From Rhabditoides inermis (taxonomy: Eukaryota > Nematoda > Chromadorea > Rhabditida > Rhabditidae), in the NCBI GenBank assembly GCA_963966185.1, contig CAWZYM010000242.1, positions 47,501 to 111,500 on the forward strand: a DNA stretch of 64,000 nt, read 5' to 3'. The notes beneath the pieces are model-generated. The model saw nothing but the letters and a program-made list of their open reading frames with translations, was not told the DNA's origin and ran no database searches. The position numbers and the translations under genes were made by a program. This document shows, piece after piece, positions 1 through 19,634 of this stretch; the first letter of the stretch is position 1, and each line of letters begins with the position of its first letter.

Positions 1-7889
<7,889 letters not shown>

Positions 7890-9265
7890 GGTTGAAAGAG
7901 TGGAGGAAAGAGGGGACGAATGGTGGAATCAGATGGGATAGAGTCGTTGTGCGTGCGAGGATCCGGATGGGAGAGAGGAGGGGGAGGGAGAGAGAGAGAG
8001 AGGAGGGGGAGGGAGAGAGAGAGAGAGGAGGGGGAGGGAGAGAGAGAGAGAAGAGGGGGAGGGAGGGGCACGCCCCCGAAGCTACTATACCCTTCCAACA
8101 AACAGCAAGAGACGGCCCTCAAGTGGCAATCACTGCCTCTCCTCCCAAAGCCCGCCAATGAAACACCACAAATGCAAAAGCAAGCAAAAACGCAGCCAGA
8201 AGCGACGCTAACGGTGTCTTGTTTTTTTACGGAGAGTGCTTTTCCATTTGGAAAGCAATTTTGCAAAAAAATTGTGATGTTGGGTTGATTGTGGTTTGCG
8301 GGTAAGCGGGTATGTTGATATATGTGAATGCATGCTTCACACTTCCCTTCACAGACAGAAATGTCTGGAAATGAGTGGGCGTTGTTTGAAGAATGTGAAC
8401 ACTGCGCTCACATACATTTCACACCATAACTTCTTCTCACAAATAGTTAATCTTCATAGTAATCTTCCCTCACATTACTTACGAATTGAGCCACTGTGAG
8501 TACGTGGTATAAATCATAGTCTCGATCATTGAACCGTGTCACTTTTTCATCGTAGGTAAGAGTTCAATTTTGCAAAGTGTGAGATTTGAACTGTCGATGA
8601 CAAAAAGGATGATACAACAAAACGTCTCCCTTGCATGCTACTCTTCATCAGCTGATATGGATGCGGTCCGTCTAAGCAGGAGGGATTCGGATTGGATGTG
8701 ACCGGAGGAGCAAAACATGCGAGAATATTATGCGGATGAGAGGAGACGATGTCATAAATACGAGGGAGAGGGAGAGAGAGTGTGTAGGAAGAGGGGAAGA
8801 GAGAGGAGGGAACCAGGCGGGATTGGGAGATGGCACGCTAGAGTCGAGTGAGTGAGAGAGGAGGGATCACAACAGTTTTCGAGAAGATGGAAAACTGTTT
8901 CTTATAACTGAAATTGCACAGTAGTTTGTAATCTTAATAAAAACAAAAGTGAATTAAAAAACATAAAAAGTGTTTTTCTAAACGTAATACGTAATGTCAA
9001 AAAATTTTCATCAGCAAAAAACAATAAAAAACTGCCCCCCCCCCTATTCCAGAATTAACATTTTTTCCAAACTTCAATCAGTATTTCAAGACTACTAAAA
9101 CTAACTAACGTTACAGTCACACTCATGGAAATATGAACAATGACATACAGTAAACATCAGTAATCATTTGTGAGAATGGGGGAAGATGAGAAATGAGAAT
9201 GTTGTAATGAATGGAAGGTGGAAAAGAAGGGCACTGAAGCGAATAGGCAAATAGAAGACGTGACA

Positions 9266-9310
<45 letters not shown>

Positions 9311-10215
9311 GATGGCAATAAGCATGCGGGAAGCGGATAAATTATGCAAGAATGTCCACATAAGGTCCGTTGACACATTCGATAATCAATAGAAGGCTAA
9401 CTATGTAAGATAGAAGAATAGACAACACTCGTACCTGTCAGAACAATTTATGATCCGACGTTGAAAAAGCGAACAGTCAATATATTTCACATACAATATA
9501 CAATTTTGAACAATCTGGAAAAATCTGAAGATCATCGACTGATATTTGACTGACTGACAAAGTGTGAAATTATGGCTCTAAGAAGATTCAAAATCAAAAT
9601 GTTTGTCATAGAAGAGTTCGATATGAGAGAATAGGATAGAAGGACGAGGAGAGAAAGGCAATCCTCCTCCTCCCTCCTCCCCTCTCTTCAACTGCTAATA
9701 TCAAAGTTTCGCCGATTCGGAAACCGGAAAGTGCGAGAAAATGAGGCTTCTGTGGGAGAGAGGAAGTAGACTTCCTGAAGGGAGACGGAGCAGGAGAGAG
9801 AAGGGGAGGAGAAGAAGGAGAAGGAGAAGGAGGAGAAGGAGGAGCAAAAGGAGGAGGAAGATGAGGAGAAAGTGAAAACTTTGAACGAAGCCACTCGGCG
9901 ACCTGCAACATCAGTGTGAATAGATGTCCCATCCCATAGAAGGCAAACTCGAGAGGGAGAGAGAGAGAGGGAGAAAAAGGGAGAGAGAGAGAGGGAGGGA
10001 GAGAGAGAGAGAGAGGGAGGGAGAGAGAGAGGGAGGGAGAGAGAGAGGGAGGGAGAGAGAGAGGGAGGGAGAGAGAGAGATGAGCGCGGCAGATTGGAAT
10101 TGGGGTGAGCGGTTCGGGTTTGATGGCAGGGTCTGCGACGGATATAAATGATACACTGAGTGCACACAGAGAGACAGAGAGAGAGAGGCAACAACCATCC
10201 TGGGATATGCCTGGA

Positions 10216-10260
<45 letters not shown>

Positions 10261-10352
10261 GAGAGAGAGAATGTAAATCCCTTTTTCGGGAGGATAAACG
10301 CCAATTAGCATATTGACAACGCGAGTCGATTAATGGCAGCGAGCGTGTGGAG

Positions 10353-10397
<45 letters not shown>

Positions 10398-10470
10398 AGG
10401 GAAGAAGGTTGAAAGAAGGTTGCTAGAGTACATGTTGTGGTTACATGTGTAAGTAATGAAAATGCAACTG

Positions 10471-10516
<46 letters not shown>

Positions 10517-12104
10517 GCTCTATCTCCCTTCTCTTGCTTATCCTCTTTTTTTTGTAAAATTGTACTTATTATCGATTCTTAGAGGACGATATTTACATTG
10601 AAATGTTATGAAAAAACACATAAACAAATAACTAACCTAGAAGGCGCGTGGGCGCACTGCCAGACATTGTAGACAGAAAACCTAAACATTATGTAAAGTA
10701 TATAGAACACAAAAAAACAAAATGAAATAGGGTAGGATTTTGATTGCGTATAGGAGTTGTAGGAATGAGGATATGGGGTGTTGCAAGAGAGGACATCCAT
10801 ATACATATGCACTCGAAAAGAGAGAGAAAGAGAAAGAGAGAAGATGAGAGGGAGAGAGAGGTGATGGATCGCAGCAGCAACAGCAGAGACAACCTATAAC
10901 TAAACATCCGGAATTTCCCAGAAAGCGCATTCCATTCTCATCTAATATGCCCAATTGCGATGAAAAGAACAATAGTAGTGAAGGGTTGTGTTGTAAGTCG
11001 AGAGCTGCTTTTCTCGGGAGGAGAAACAGCGGAAATTGCACACCCTCTCTCACTCCGAATAAACAAAAGAGAGGAGGAGAGGGAATATGCACCAAAGAAG
11101 GAGGACGCTGTGTTTATGAGTGACGGACTCACCTCTTCGTGACAGGGCCATTGGAGGAGCGGGGAAGGGAGAAGGATGAGGAGGGGAGAGGGAGAAGGAG
11201 CAGACCGGAGGAGCAGCCGCCGACACACTGGGGAAGTCCCCCGAGGGTGCTCGCTCGAAATGCGATAGTGGACGAGTGGAGGAGAGAAGAAAGGGATTCC
11301 ACTTGATACACACAACATCCAAAGACATTGCCACTCTCTTCGAGGCCCTCCATCGGGATCGACTCTTTCAAATGGACTCAACAACACTAAACGTCACTAC
11401 TGGTCATACATTCGAAGTTATTCATTACACAGTACTTACGAAATAGCATCTTTGACCGATACCACTTTTTTCATAACATTAGATTGTTATGGTTATGTAT
11501 ATAATGTGTGAGATCTTTGAGATGTTTTTTTTTGAGATCAGCCGTTTTTTCCTGATAATAGTGATATTTATATTAAACCTTTCTCTCTTGTTTCATCGGC
11601 TGAACATCAACACTCATCAATACACGACAACACAATTTCGTAAAATGTGTTTTATCATCATCATCAGTCACATCACAGTATGTACACACAAAACAATTGA
11701 CTGATTGAGAGATTCGCGGAAGAAAGAATTCATGAGATACGAGGGATTAGGAAGGAGAGAGAGGACTGAGAGGGGAGAGGGAGAGAGGGAGAGAGGGAGA
11801 GAGGGAGAGAGGGAGAGAGGGAGAGAGGGAGAGAGGGAGAGAGGGAGAGAGGGAGAGAGGGAGAGAGGGAGAGAGGGAGAGAGGGAGAGAGGGAGAGAGG
11901 GAGAGAGGGAGAGAGGGAGAGAGGGAGAGAGGGAGAGAGGGAGAGAGGGAGAGAGGGAGAGAGGGAGAGAGGGGAAGGAATAACAACACAACAATGCAGA
12001 CATGGTATACCCTTTGGATATGGCGCGCTAGTATCCTAAACGTCTACAACAACGTGGCCAAGTCAGCCAAGTGTAAAACATAAATAATATATAAGATATA
12101 CAGT
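7890..12104. other. Intergenic, GA-repeat rich, no supported gene
   Basis: This stretch between two minus-strand genes holds several GA or CT arrays (about 7975-8060, 9270-9304, 9955-10080, 10215-10270, 10354-10394 and 10472-10510) and AT-rich unique sequence. A Ser/Pro-rich minus-strand frame at about 11150-11335 begins with ATG and ends at a good GT donor (AAGAG/GTGAGT), so it could be an upstream non-conserved first exon, but nothing else supports it. The reading frames across the arrays are repeat artefacts. Confidence 0.7.
11770..11973. repeat. 8-bp GGGAGAGA minisatellite
   Basis: About 25 nearly perfect tandem copies of an 8-bp unit (GAGAGAGG in another phase). It is far more regular than the neighbouring GA tracts. 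It is open in several frames on both strands and codes for nothing real. Confidence 0.95.
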
Positions 12105-13391
12105 TTACATAGCGAATCCTTGACAGCACTCTGCTAGTAGTTCGGTGATATCCGCCTCGGTTTCTCCGTTTTGGATCTTTTCCGCCGTTTCACTCAACTT
12201 CTTCTTCCGGTCGGAAAGGAACTGCTCCAGACCCTGCAATACATGTTTTTATACGAATAAGCCATCTACATGATATTCTCTCCCTTATTACAAATAATAG
12301 TGTGTGGGTGGGTCCAACACATACACAATAAATGGTTTCTTCTTGTCATTATGTCATTACGTGGGAATTAAGAGATCTCAGTGATTCACACATCCGTCGT
12401 ATTATATTTGCAGACGGTATATATATACTAATTGGAATGTGAGACAGATAAAGAAAAAGTAAGAGATAAGCAGATAAGTAGTAAGAAAGATGTACTTTGC
12501 TGAGAATGGAAGTGCAGATGAAGATTAAAGGAGGAAGTGAGATATGCAAAACGTTTGCACACATACTGACCAGGCAGAGCGACAAGAAAAAGGTATAAAA
12601 GTGTACCTTGAACATCTTCATTGTTCCGACGACGTTGCACATTCTTCCGAACACAGTGATGAGTACGAGAACGATGGAGTTGGGTTCGATGATCGAACCA
12701 TCTTCAGCCAGCTCCGTCCCGTTCAAACGGAGGCCTCAACGAATTGGGATATATGTTCACTAATGTCAGTTGCATGAACCCGTGAAAGTATATATTTGTG
12801 CATAGTTTTGTGTATTTGAAAATGTAATATCGGGTTTAATGTTGGTATTGCGTTTATCTCACTACTAATAAAGAGTAACAGGATATAGCCATACCAATTG
12901 TTCTCAACCGAAAACAAGACAGAGCCTTGGATTATAACGACTGAGAGAACTATATATCGGTCGTTTCCATTATAAACTTTAAACCTCGTTGATGTCAGCT
13001 TGTTTTGTTTTGTTTTAAGTTCTTCTCTACGTGTATTCCAGTGTTCCTCGTGATTCCGGATTAGTTTTTCTTGAAATCTTCCAACAAGATCCAGAGTGGT
13101 CAATACATAGCGAGAGTGAAGGATTACGGAAAAAACTACTGATACGTTCGAACTAGAGAGTGGTTTTTGACGCTCACTAGAAAAGAGTCGATTATATAAA
13201 TTGACTGACCGACTTGAAGAAATTTCTTCTCGATTTCAGCCTGGATGACGTCTTTATCCATCTGGGATTTCATGAGAAGCAGAATCGCCCCGAAGACATT
13301 GAGGATGAGGCCAGTGAAGAACAACTCCCAGCAACCTGTATAGGGAAGAGTGAGAGAGGGGAGAGAGGGAAAGAGAAGGGAGAGAGAGAGA

Positions 13392-13443
<52 letters not shown>

Positions 13444-14985
13444 CTCACCGGGCTCCCTGTTGTTCTTCTTTTCCTTGAGTGCTTCGAATCTCTCCACTAG
13501 CATCATATCCTTCTTCAGCTTCTTCACATTTCCGTTTTCATCGAAATGCACCGTCTGCGATTTCTGCAAAACCGTCTGCGATTTCTGCATAACTAGACAC
13601 TAGACTTTTTTTTCAAATTTCTAGAAGCTTGGACTTATATTCCATAACTCTCAAAAGTATTAATATTATTGATTTTACGAATCCCTGGTTTTACAAAGTC
13701 CAAGATGCATTTGAAACCTACGGTCTTTTGGGCGACTAACCCCTATGTTTCAAGTTGAGTGATACGATAGCATCATATACCATTGGTTTCTCATCACTTA
13801 GACAGGGATTTGAGATTACGAGCGACTGATCCATCGTTTTTCGCCATTTTACGACGAGACAGTATGTTTGATGTCGTTATGGACGATCTCTTTATCTCTC
13901 CCTATCTCTGTCTCTTTCGCTCCCTACATGTTTCCCAATACCATACGATTTGAGATAAATCTTCTCAATCAAACCCCCCTCTTCTACCTTCATATTGTTC
14001 CTCGGTGGCTGTCCTGGTTGATGCGTGATCAGTTGCTCCGGAATCAACGGTTCTCTGCAATGCAATGGTGAACTGTGGTTGCGTGCTGGAGTGCTTGCCT
14101 GAATGATGGTAGATCGGGCACGTTTCTCCTCGGAGGAGGCGGAGTGGGGATGGGGGCTCCTTTCTCAACATGCTCCTGCAAGTAGCCAGGTGTCGATAGT
14201 TCTCTGCGCTCGCCATCGATCAGTCACATGACCAGTGTGGTTTGCCCCTGTTAGGGCCAGGGAGAGCGAGAGAGCATTCACAGATTACTATTTATTGCTC
14301 TCGCCGGGAAGAGATGAAAGTTAACAACAATGTACCCTATGTCCATACAGACAGTGAGTCAGACCGAAACACCCATCCCCACAAATGCCAATGATAAAGA
14401 TAACGATGATTAACAGCTACAACATTTGGAGAAAAAGATTATGAGAATGTCACATATGTATATACACATGTGTACACTACAGTACACACCTTGAGTAGCT
14501 GTTCGAAGTTCTGTGCCTTGTCGAGTCTGCACCCGTCGTGGGCGGATCGACTTCTGTTCTTGGGTGTCTCGAAGGGCATCGACTCCACCGACGCCTGCTT
14601 CTTCCGACCACGCGGAACAATCGACTCACTCACCACAACCTCAACAGCACAGCGTCACACGTTACCACATCGATTTGTCAATTGTCATGATAAGGACGAT
14701 TATCACGCCTTGATTGCTGTAAACGCTCAGACGAGTCGTGTCCGAAAAAACCGCTCATAAAACTAAAAGTGCACTGTGATCATTCACTCGAAATATTATC
14801 GCCTACACTCGAACTATTGAACAACATACCTTGACGGGGACGGCGGTGTGGAGGCCGATCTTGGTGAACTGCTCGAGTTGGGAGTGTATGTTGGCATAGG
14901 CAGAGGAAGGCTGCTGGTAGCAGGGCGACTTGGCCCCTTCCCTCCTGGTATTCCTGCCAGAGAAGGGGTTGAGACGAGCGGGCAT
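12105..14985 (-). CDS. Unrecognised protein with two hydrophobic segments
   Basis: Eight exons assemble in phase: 14830-14985 (ATG, MPARLNPFSGRNTRREG), 14490-14639, 14099-14203, 13988-14054, 13449-13563, 13210-13335, 12607-12734 and 12105-12233 (TAA). The product is about 325 aa. The N-terminal half is polar and probably disordered (GAPIPTPPPPRRNVPDL). It is followed by a Lys/Glu-rich stretch (DMMLVERFEALKEKKNN), a hydrophobic segment (LFFTGLILNVFGAILLLM), a charged helix, a second hydrophobic segment (SIVLVLITVFGRMCNVVG) and a charged helical tail ending ECCQGFAM. The layout suggests a two-pass membrane protein or a hairpin. Intron 3 begins with GC rather than GT (CAG/GCAAGC), and phase demands it. 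A 21-nt duplication at about 13564-13584 makes two tandem acceptors before exon 5. I do not recognise the family. Confidence 0.7.
13382..13441. repeat. (GA)n microsatellite in intron
   Basis: Roughly 55 bp of almost pure GA, directly next to the donor end of the intron between exons 5 and 6 of the unrecognised two-hydrophobic-segment gene. Confidence 0.95.
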
Positions 14986-15657
14986 AGCAGGGGAAGGGAG
15001 ACAAGTGAGGAACGACAAGACAAGACATACAAGGGATGAGCCCGCGGCGCGGATTAGACAAATCTCCCATATCTATATCACTCTCCAATCTCTGCCGGCT
15101 ACGAGAAAAAAAACTACAGATGCGATAATCTTTCTATAGATGTCAGTCCGGGGGCTTCGAATGAAACTCTTCCCATTGTTTCTTATTCGCCAGGAACAAT
15201 AAAGGAGAGTAATTGTTTGGAGAGAATTGTTCGGCATTTGACATTTGAGACAAAAGTAGCGAAAACTCGTGATGATATTATCACTAGGTTTTTAATCAGA
15301 AGACACACCCTGGAATTTCAATCAGTTCCATGAAATAAGATCTCATATAACTGATGCAATCAGAAATGTGATCAAATATTGATCTTACACGAGACTGATG
15401 GCTGTTATCGTACAACAACGCACAGCATACATAATTTATCACAACTTATCACAAATAGTGAGATCATAGACACGCCTTCCGCTGGACAAACTACACACAA
15501 AGAATGGCAGGGATGATAAAATGATAGAGCATAAAAGCTGGGTCCAAGTTTATGTTTCGGTGCATTGTTCAACGCACGCACCGTTCTCTCTCCCTATCAC
15601 TTATCACTGTCATCGAAACCAGTTTGCCAATCCTCCGGTCACTTTCTCTCTCTCTCC

Positions 15658-15702
<45 letters not shown>

Positions 15703-16636
15703 CGCATAACAGTGGGGGCAGTGGTCCTCTGCCATTCACTCTCTCATCCTCTCACTGCCACGCACTCTCTCCACCAATATCACCCGCTTATCATCGGTAA
15801 ATGGGAGGGCGGCTATTGGGGGGAAGCGTTTATGAGTTGTCCAACTTGCATGTTTCCTATCAGTCATTGTGTCAGTCATATCAGTCATCCTCTCTCATCC
15901 CTCTCTCTATTCCAGTCCTCTCGCATTGCCGTCGCGGCTCTCTTACGGAACCATGGACATGGACGAAGAGAAAAGAGGTACGTTCACGTCGAAGGACATT
16001 ATAGTGCATAACAGGGTGTGAACTGTGAACATGTCACATGTGTAAGCCGCTTGCACTCGCGCCTTTGTTTTGTACCTTGTTCCCTCACTATTGCCTCGTA
16101 TAGTTGTATTGGGGTTTTGGCGCAAATACTCTCACTGTTACTGGTATTGATGATTTCCTATCATATCGATTCATTCTAGACCAATGAGATCACGTTTCTC
16201 TTGCCACCGTCAGTGTTGATTCAGAGTTTAAGGGGATCATTATAATCAGATGTGCCCAATCATCTTCGCACCTCTAAACTCTCAATGCAAACAGGTGCCT
16301 CACGTGAATTGCATATCAATAGACAAGAGACGCATATCAAATAGATAGCGGCGGCGGGTTTGGAGTGTACCTAACTGCTAATGGGTAGAGGGGGGGGAGG
16401 GGAGAAGGCACACTCACATCCACTGTCCAGGTTCTCGCGAGATGACGCGGCGAGAACGAGACCCCACCATCGACGATCCCGAACCGACGGTGAGCTGGCG
16501 AGAAATCGAGCGCATCCAATAGGAATGTATGAGCGAAGTCGACTGAGCGCCCCTTTCCACTCACTATGCATTACGCTCGAATAACATCCCGCATATCTCA
16601 CTGTAGTGATTAGCACATGTTATCTTGTTATTGCTA
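14986..16636. other. Divergent intergenic region
   Basis: This lies between the start of a minus-strand gene and the start of the peptide transporter, so it should hold both promoters. It contains a (CT)n tract at about 15668-15700 and unique sequence. A short frame at 15955-15980 (ATGGACATGGAC before GTACG) could be an upstream exon of the transporter, but its phase does not match the next exon, so I left it out. Confidence 0.6.
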
Positions 16637-17218
16637 ATGTGCGATTCGCAAGCCGCTTTTCAGGCTCTGGGTGAAATCATCAAGCAATGGCCGAAATCCA
16701 CGTTCTGCATCATTGGAAATGAGTTCTGCGAAAGGTTCTCCTACTATGGAATGAGAAGTGCGAGTGGAGAGAGTGATCAAGGGATAATTGGATGTTGCAG
16801 CTGTGCTCACTCTGTATCTCATTAACATCCTCAAGTTCAACAACGACAACGCCACCATTCTATTCCACGCATTCACAGTACTCGCCTATACCTCGCCCCT
16901 CTTCGGGTCCATCCTAGCTGACGGATACATTGGAAAGTTCTGGTGAGGCGCGATCTCTTTCTCTCTCTCAACACATCATGCGTTCAGGACCATCTTCTCC
17001 ATTTCACTAGTGTACGCGGCCGGTCAGATTGTTCTCGCAGTCGCCTCCACATTCAGCAAGGACGCGTCCGTTCATCCGTGAGTCGCATACGATCGATAAT
17101 CAATCAATGAATCAATAGATGGCTGGATCTGATCGGACTGGCGATCATTGCTATTGGAACGGGAGGGATCAAGCCGTGTGTGTCCGCGTTTGGAGGAGAT
17201 CAGTTCAAGGTAGAGAGA

Positions 17219-17264
<46 letters not shown>

Positions 17265-17715
17265 CGTCATAGTGTTGCAGCCGCACTACCTGAAGATGAT
17301 CTCGATGTACTTCTCCATCTTCTACTTCATGATCAATGCCGGATCGACCATCTCCACCTTCGCTACGCCCTACATGAGGGGTCAGCTCACATTGTATTGA
17401 ACACATCGTACAGTCGTACAGCAGGGACACTGCAGGTTTTTTCTCGCTTCCACTGTGGTTGTGAAGCGTAGTCCGTAATCTACCATACTTACATGTTTTT
17501 TTCAGCCGTGCCGTGTCTGGGAAATGACTCGTGCTATCCGCTCGCCTTCGGAATACCCGCCGTTCTCATGATCATCGCGACTGGTATGCAAATGTAGTGA
17601 GTATGTATTTGCAAATATGCTAATTTCAGTATTCTTCATGCTCGGTTCGTTCTTCTACAAGAAGGTGCCGCCAAAGGAGAACGTTATGGCACGAGTGGCT
17701 AGGACTATTCTGGTA

Positions 17716-17760
<45 letters not shown>

Positions 17761-17963
17761 GGGAGAGGGGGGAGAGGGGGGAGAGAGAGACAGAGAGGAG
17801 AGGGGGGAAGACAAGGATGCAGGCAAAAAAGATACATAAAAATGTATTAGGAAAACTTATACAAAGATCATCACACATTATTTCCCAATCGTGCTGTATC
17901 CTCTGCAAATCGCCAATTTGTATCCACCCACACACATTGAGTTGTAGCTCCTCTTTCATGCTC

Positions 17964-18014
<51 letters not shown>

Positions 18015-19583
18015 TTTCCTAAAAGTTTTCCAACATATTTTTGTGATCTCTTCTCCTCTTGTTCACTGTGCAACACACTTTCACTTCGCGGTCACCACCG
18101 CTTATCAGTATGTTTTACGACGGAAGATCACTTTCTTATCTTGTTGTCTTATCAGATTGACATGATGTTGGAATTTGGAGGAGTGAGCAAAATGTTGTGC
18201 ATCAATAGAATACGAGCGGTCTAAAAGAGGGTGACATTGAAGAAAAAAGATAAGGACGCTTTTGGGATTGCAAACGTTTTTTTTTACAAGGGATCCGTTT
18301 CCGCGTAACAAAAGAGATCTGGAAAGCTGGAATAACACTGCGATAAAGCACACGGGATCGAATAAGGATTTGGCGGCAGGATGTGGGATGACACATATCG
18401 AGTACACTTTCATTTAGCTAGTATTAAGTAGTACGAATGAAATTGAAACGACAAACTTTATATAATTTGCAGCGTGCGATCGCTCGCAAGTTCTCGTCTG
18501 GGTCTCAGCCTCGGGCGCACTGGCTGGAACACGCACTCGATGGACACGACTGCGCGAAGGACGACAGGTGCGGGGGCAACGGGCGCACACGCAACCGCTC
18601 ATTGACAATGCCACAACACACTTGACAACTTGACCACAACAACATCGCAACACACACTGGCAACTCTCTTCCACCAGTCTGTATATTCTCGTGTTTGCAG
18701 ATGCGTTGCTCTCGCAGTAAAGGGAAAGGCGATCGGGGAGAAGTGCGCACAGGTGCAGTTCGTGGATGATATCAAGTCACTCGTCAGAGTATGCGTCATG
18801 ATGCTACCTGTGCCCATGTTCTGGGCACTCTACGATCAGCAGGTGGGAGAGAGGCGGGGAGAGGGGGAGAGAGATAGAGGGAGGGAGGGAGAGAGAGAGA
18901 GGGAACACGTGCACCTTGCAGGGTTCTCGCTGGGTGATCCAGGCAGTGGAAATGGATGCCCGCATCACCGACTCTTTCTCTCTTCTCCCAGATCAGATGG
19001 CTGTACTCAATGCCATTCTCATCATGATATTCATCCCCATCTTCCAAGTAAGACTTTATAAACACGAATAATACCTCATTTCATGTAGTTATAATTTCAA
19101 TAATCTGTTGTCAGGTGATCATCTACCCTGTGTTCGATAAGTGTGGTATCCGGACGACCTCTCTCCGCAGGATGGCAGCTGGCGGACTCCTCGCTGCACT
19201 CGCTTTCGTCATATGCGGATTCGTCCAGCTATCTGTCAATGTATGATCGTTCAAACTCATTCGTTTAACAAAAAATGAATTTGTGCTGACACGACAGATG
19301 ATCGTAATACGCTATTTCGACTTCGGCAATAGTGCGAGTGCGAGTGATTGTGATAACGACGCTTCACAATGCGATCGAGTTGGAAAACGTAACTATGTGG
19401 TGCGTTTCAGAAAACTCTACCGGACATCCCGAAAAACTCGCAGTCGTTCCTGTCTTTCGTGAACGCGTTCCCATCCAACTGCGACCTCACCTTCTCATCC
19501 CCCGGACTGCCAACACACCTCGTTCGAGCCAACAGCGTGGGTCTCCCCCTCTCCCTCTGCCTCCTCTCTCTCTCTCCCTCTGC

Positions 19584-19634
<51 letters not shown>

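Noticed and set aside
9606..10311. Long minus-strand frames of about 200 codons rich in SLSLSP
   Set aside because: They are produced by GA/GGGA repeats open in several frames on both strands; no splice sites or conserved residues.
11129..11387. Ser/Pro-rich minus-strand frame with an ATG and a good donor, considered as first exon of nca
   Set aside because: A better first exon at 7814-7889 fits phase and composition, and no downstream exon connects to this one.
11668..12003. Frames of 80-111 codons reading SLPLSLSP or ERERGREG
   Set aside because: Pure translation of the 8-bp minisatellite.
15955..15980. Candidate first exon of the peptide transporter (ATGGACATGGACGAAG, GT donor)
   Set aside because: Phase does not match the exon at 16637, which has its own in-frame ATG just before the conserved segment.
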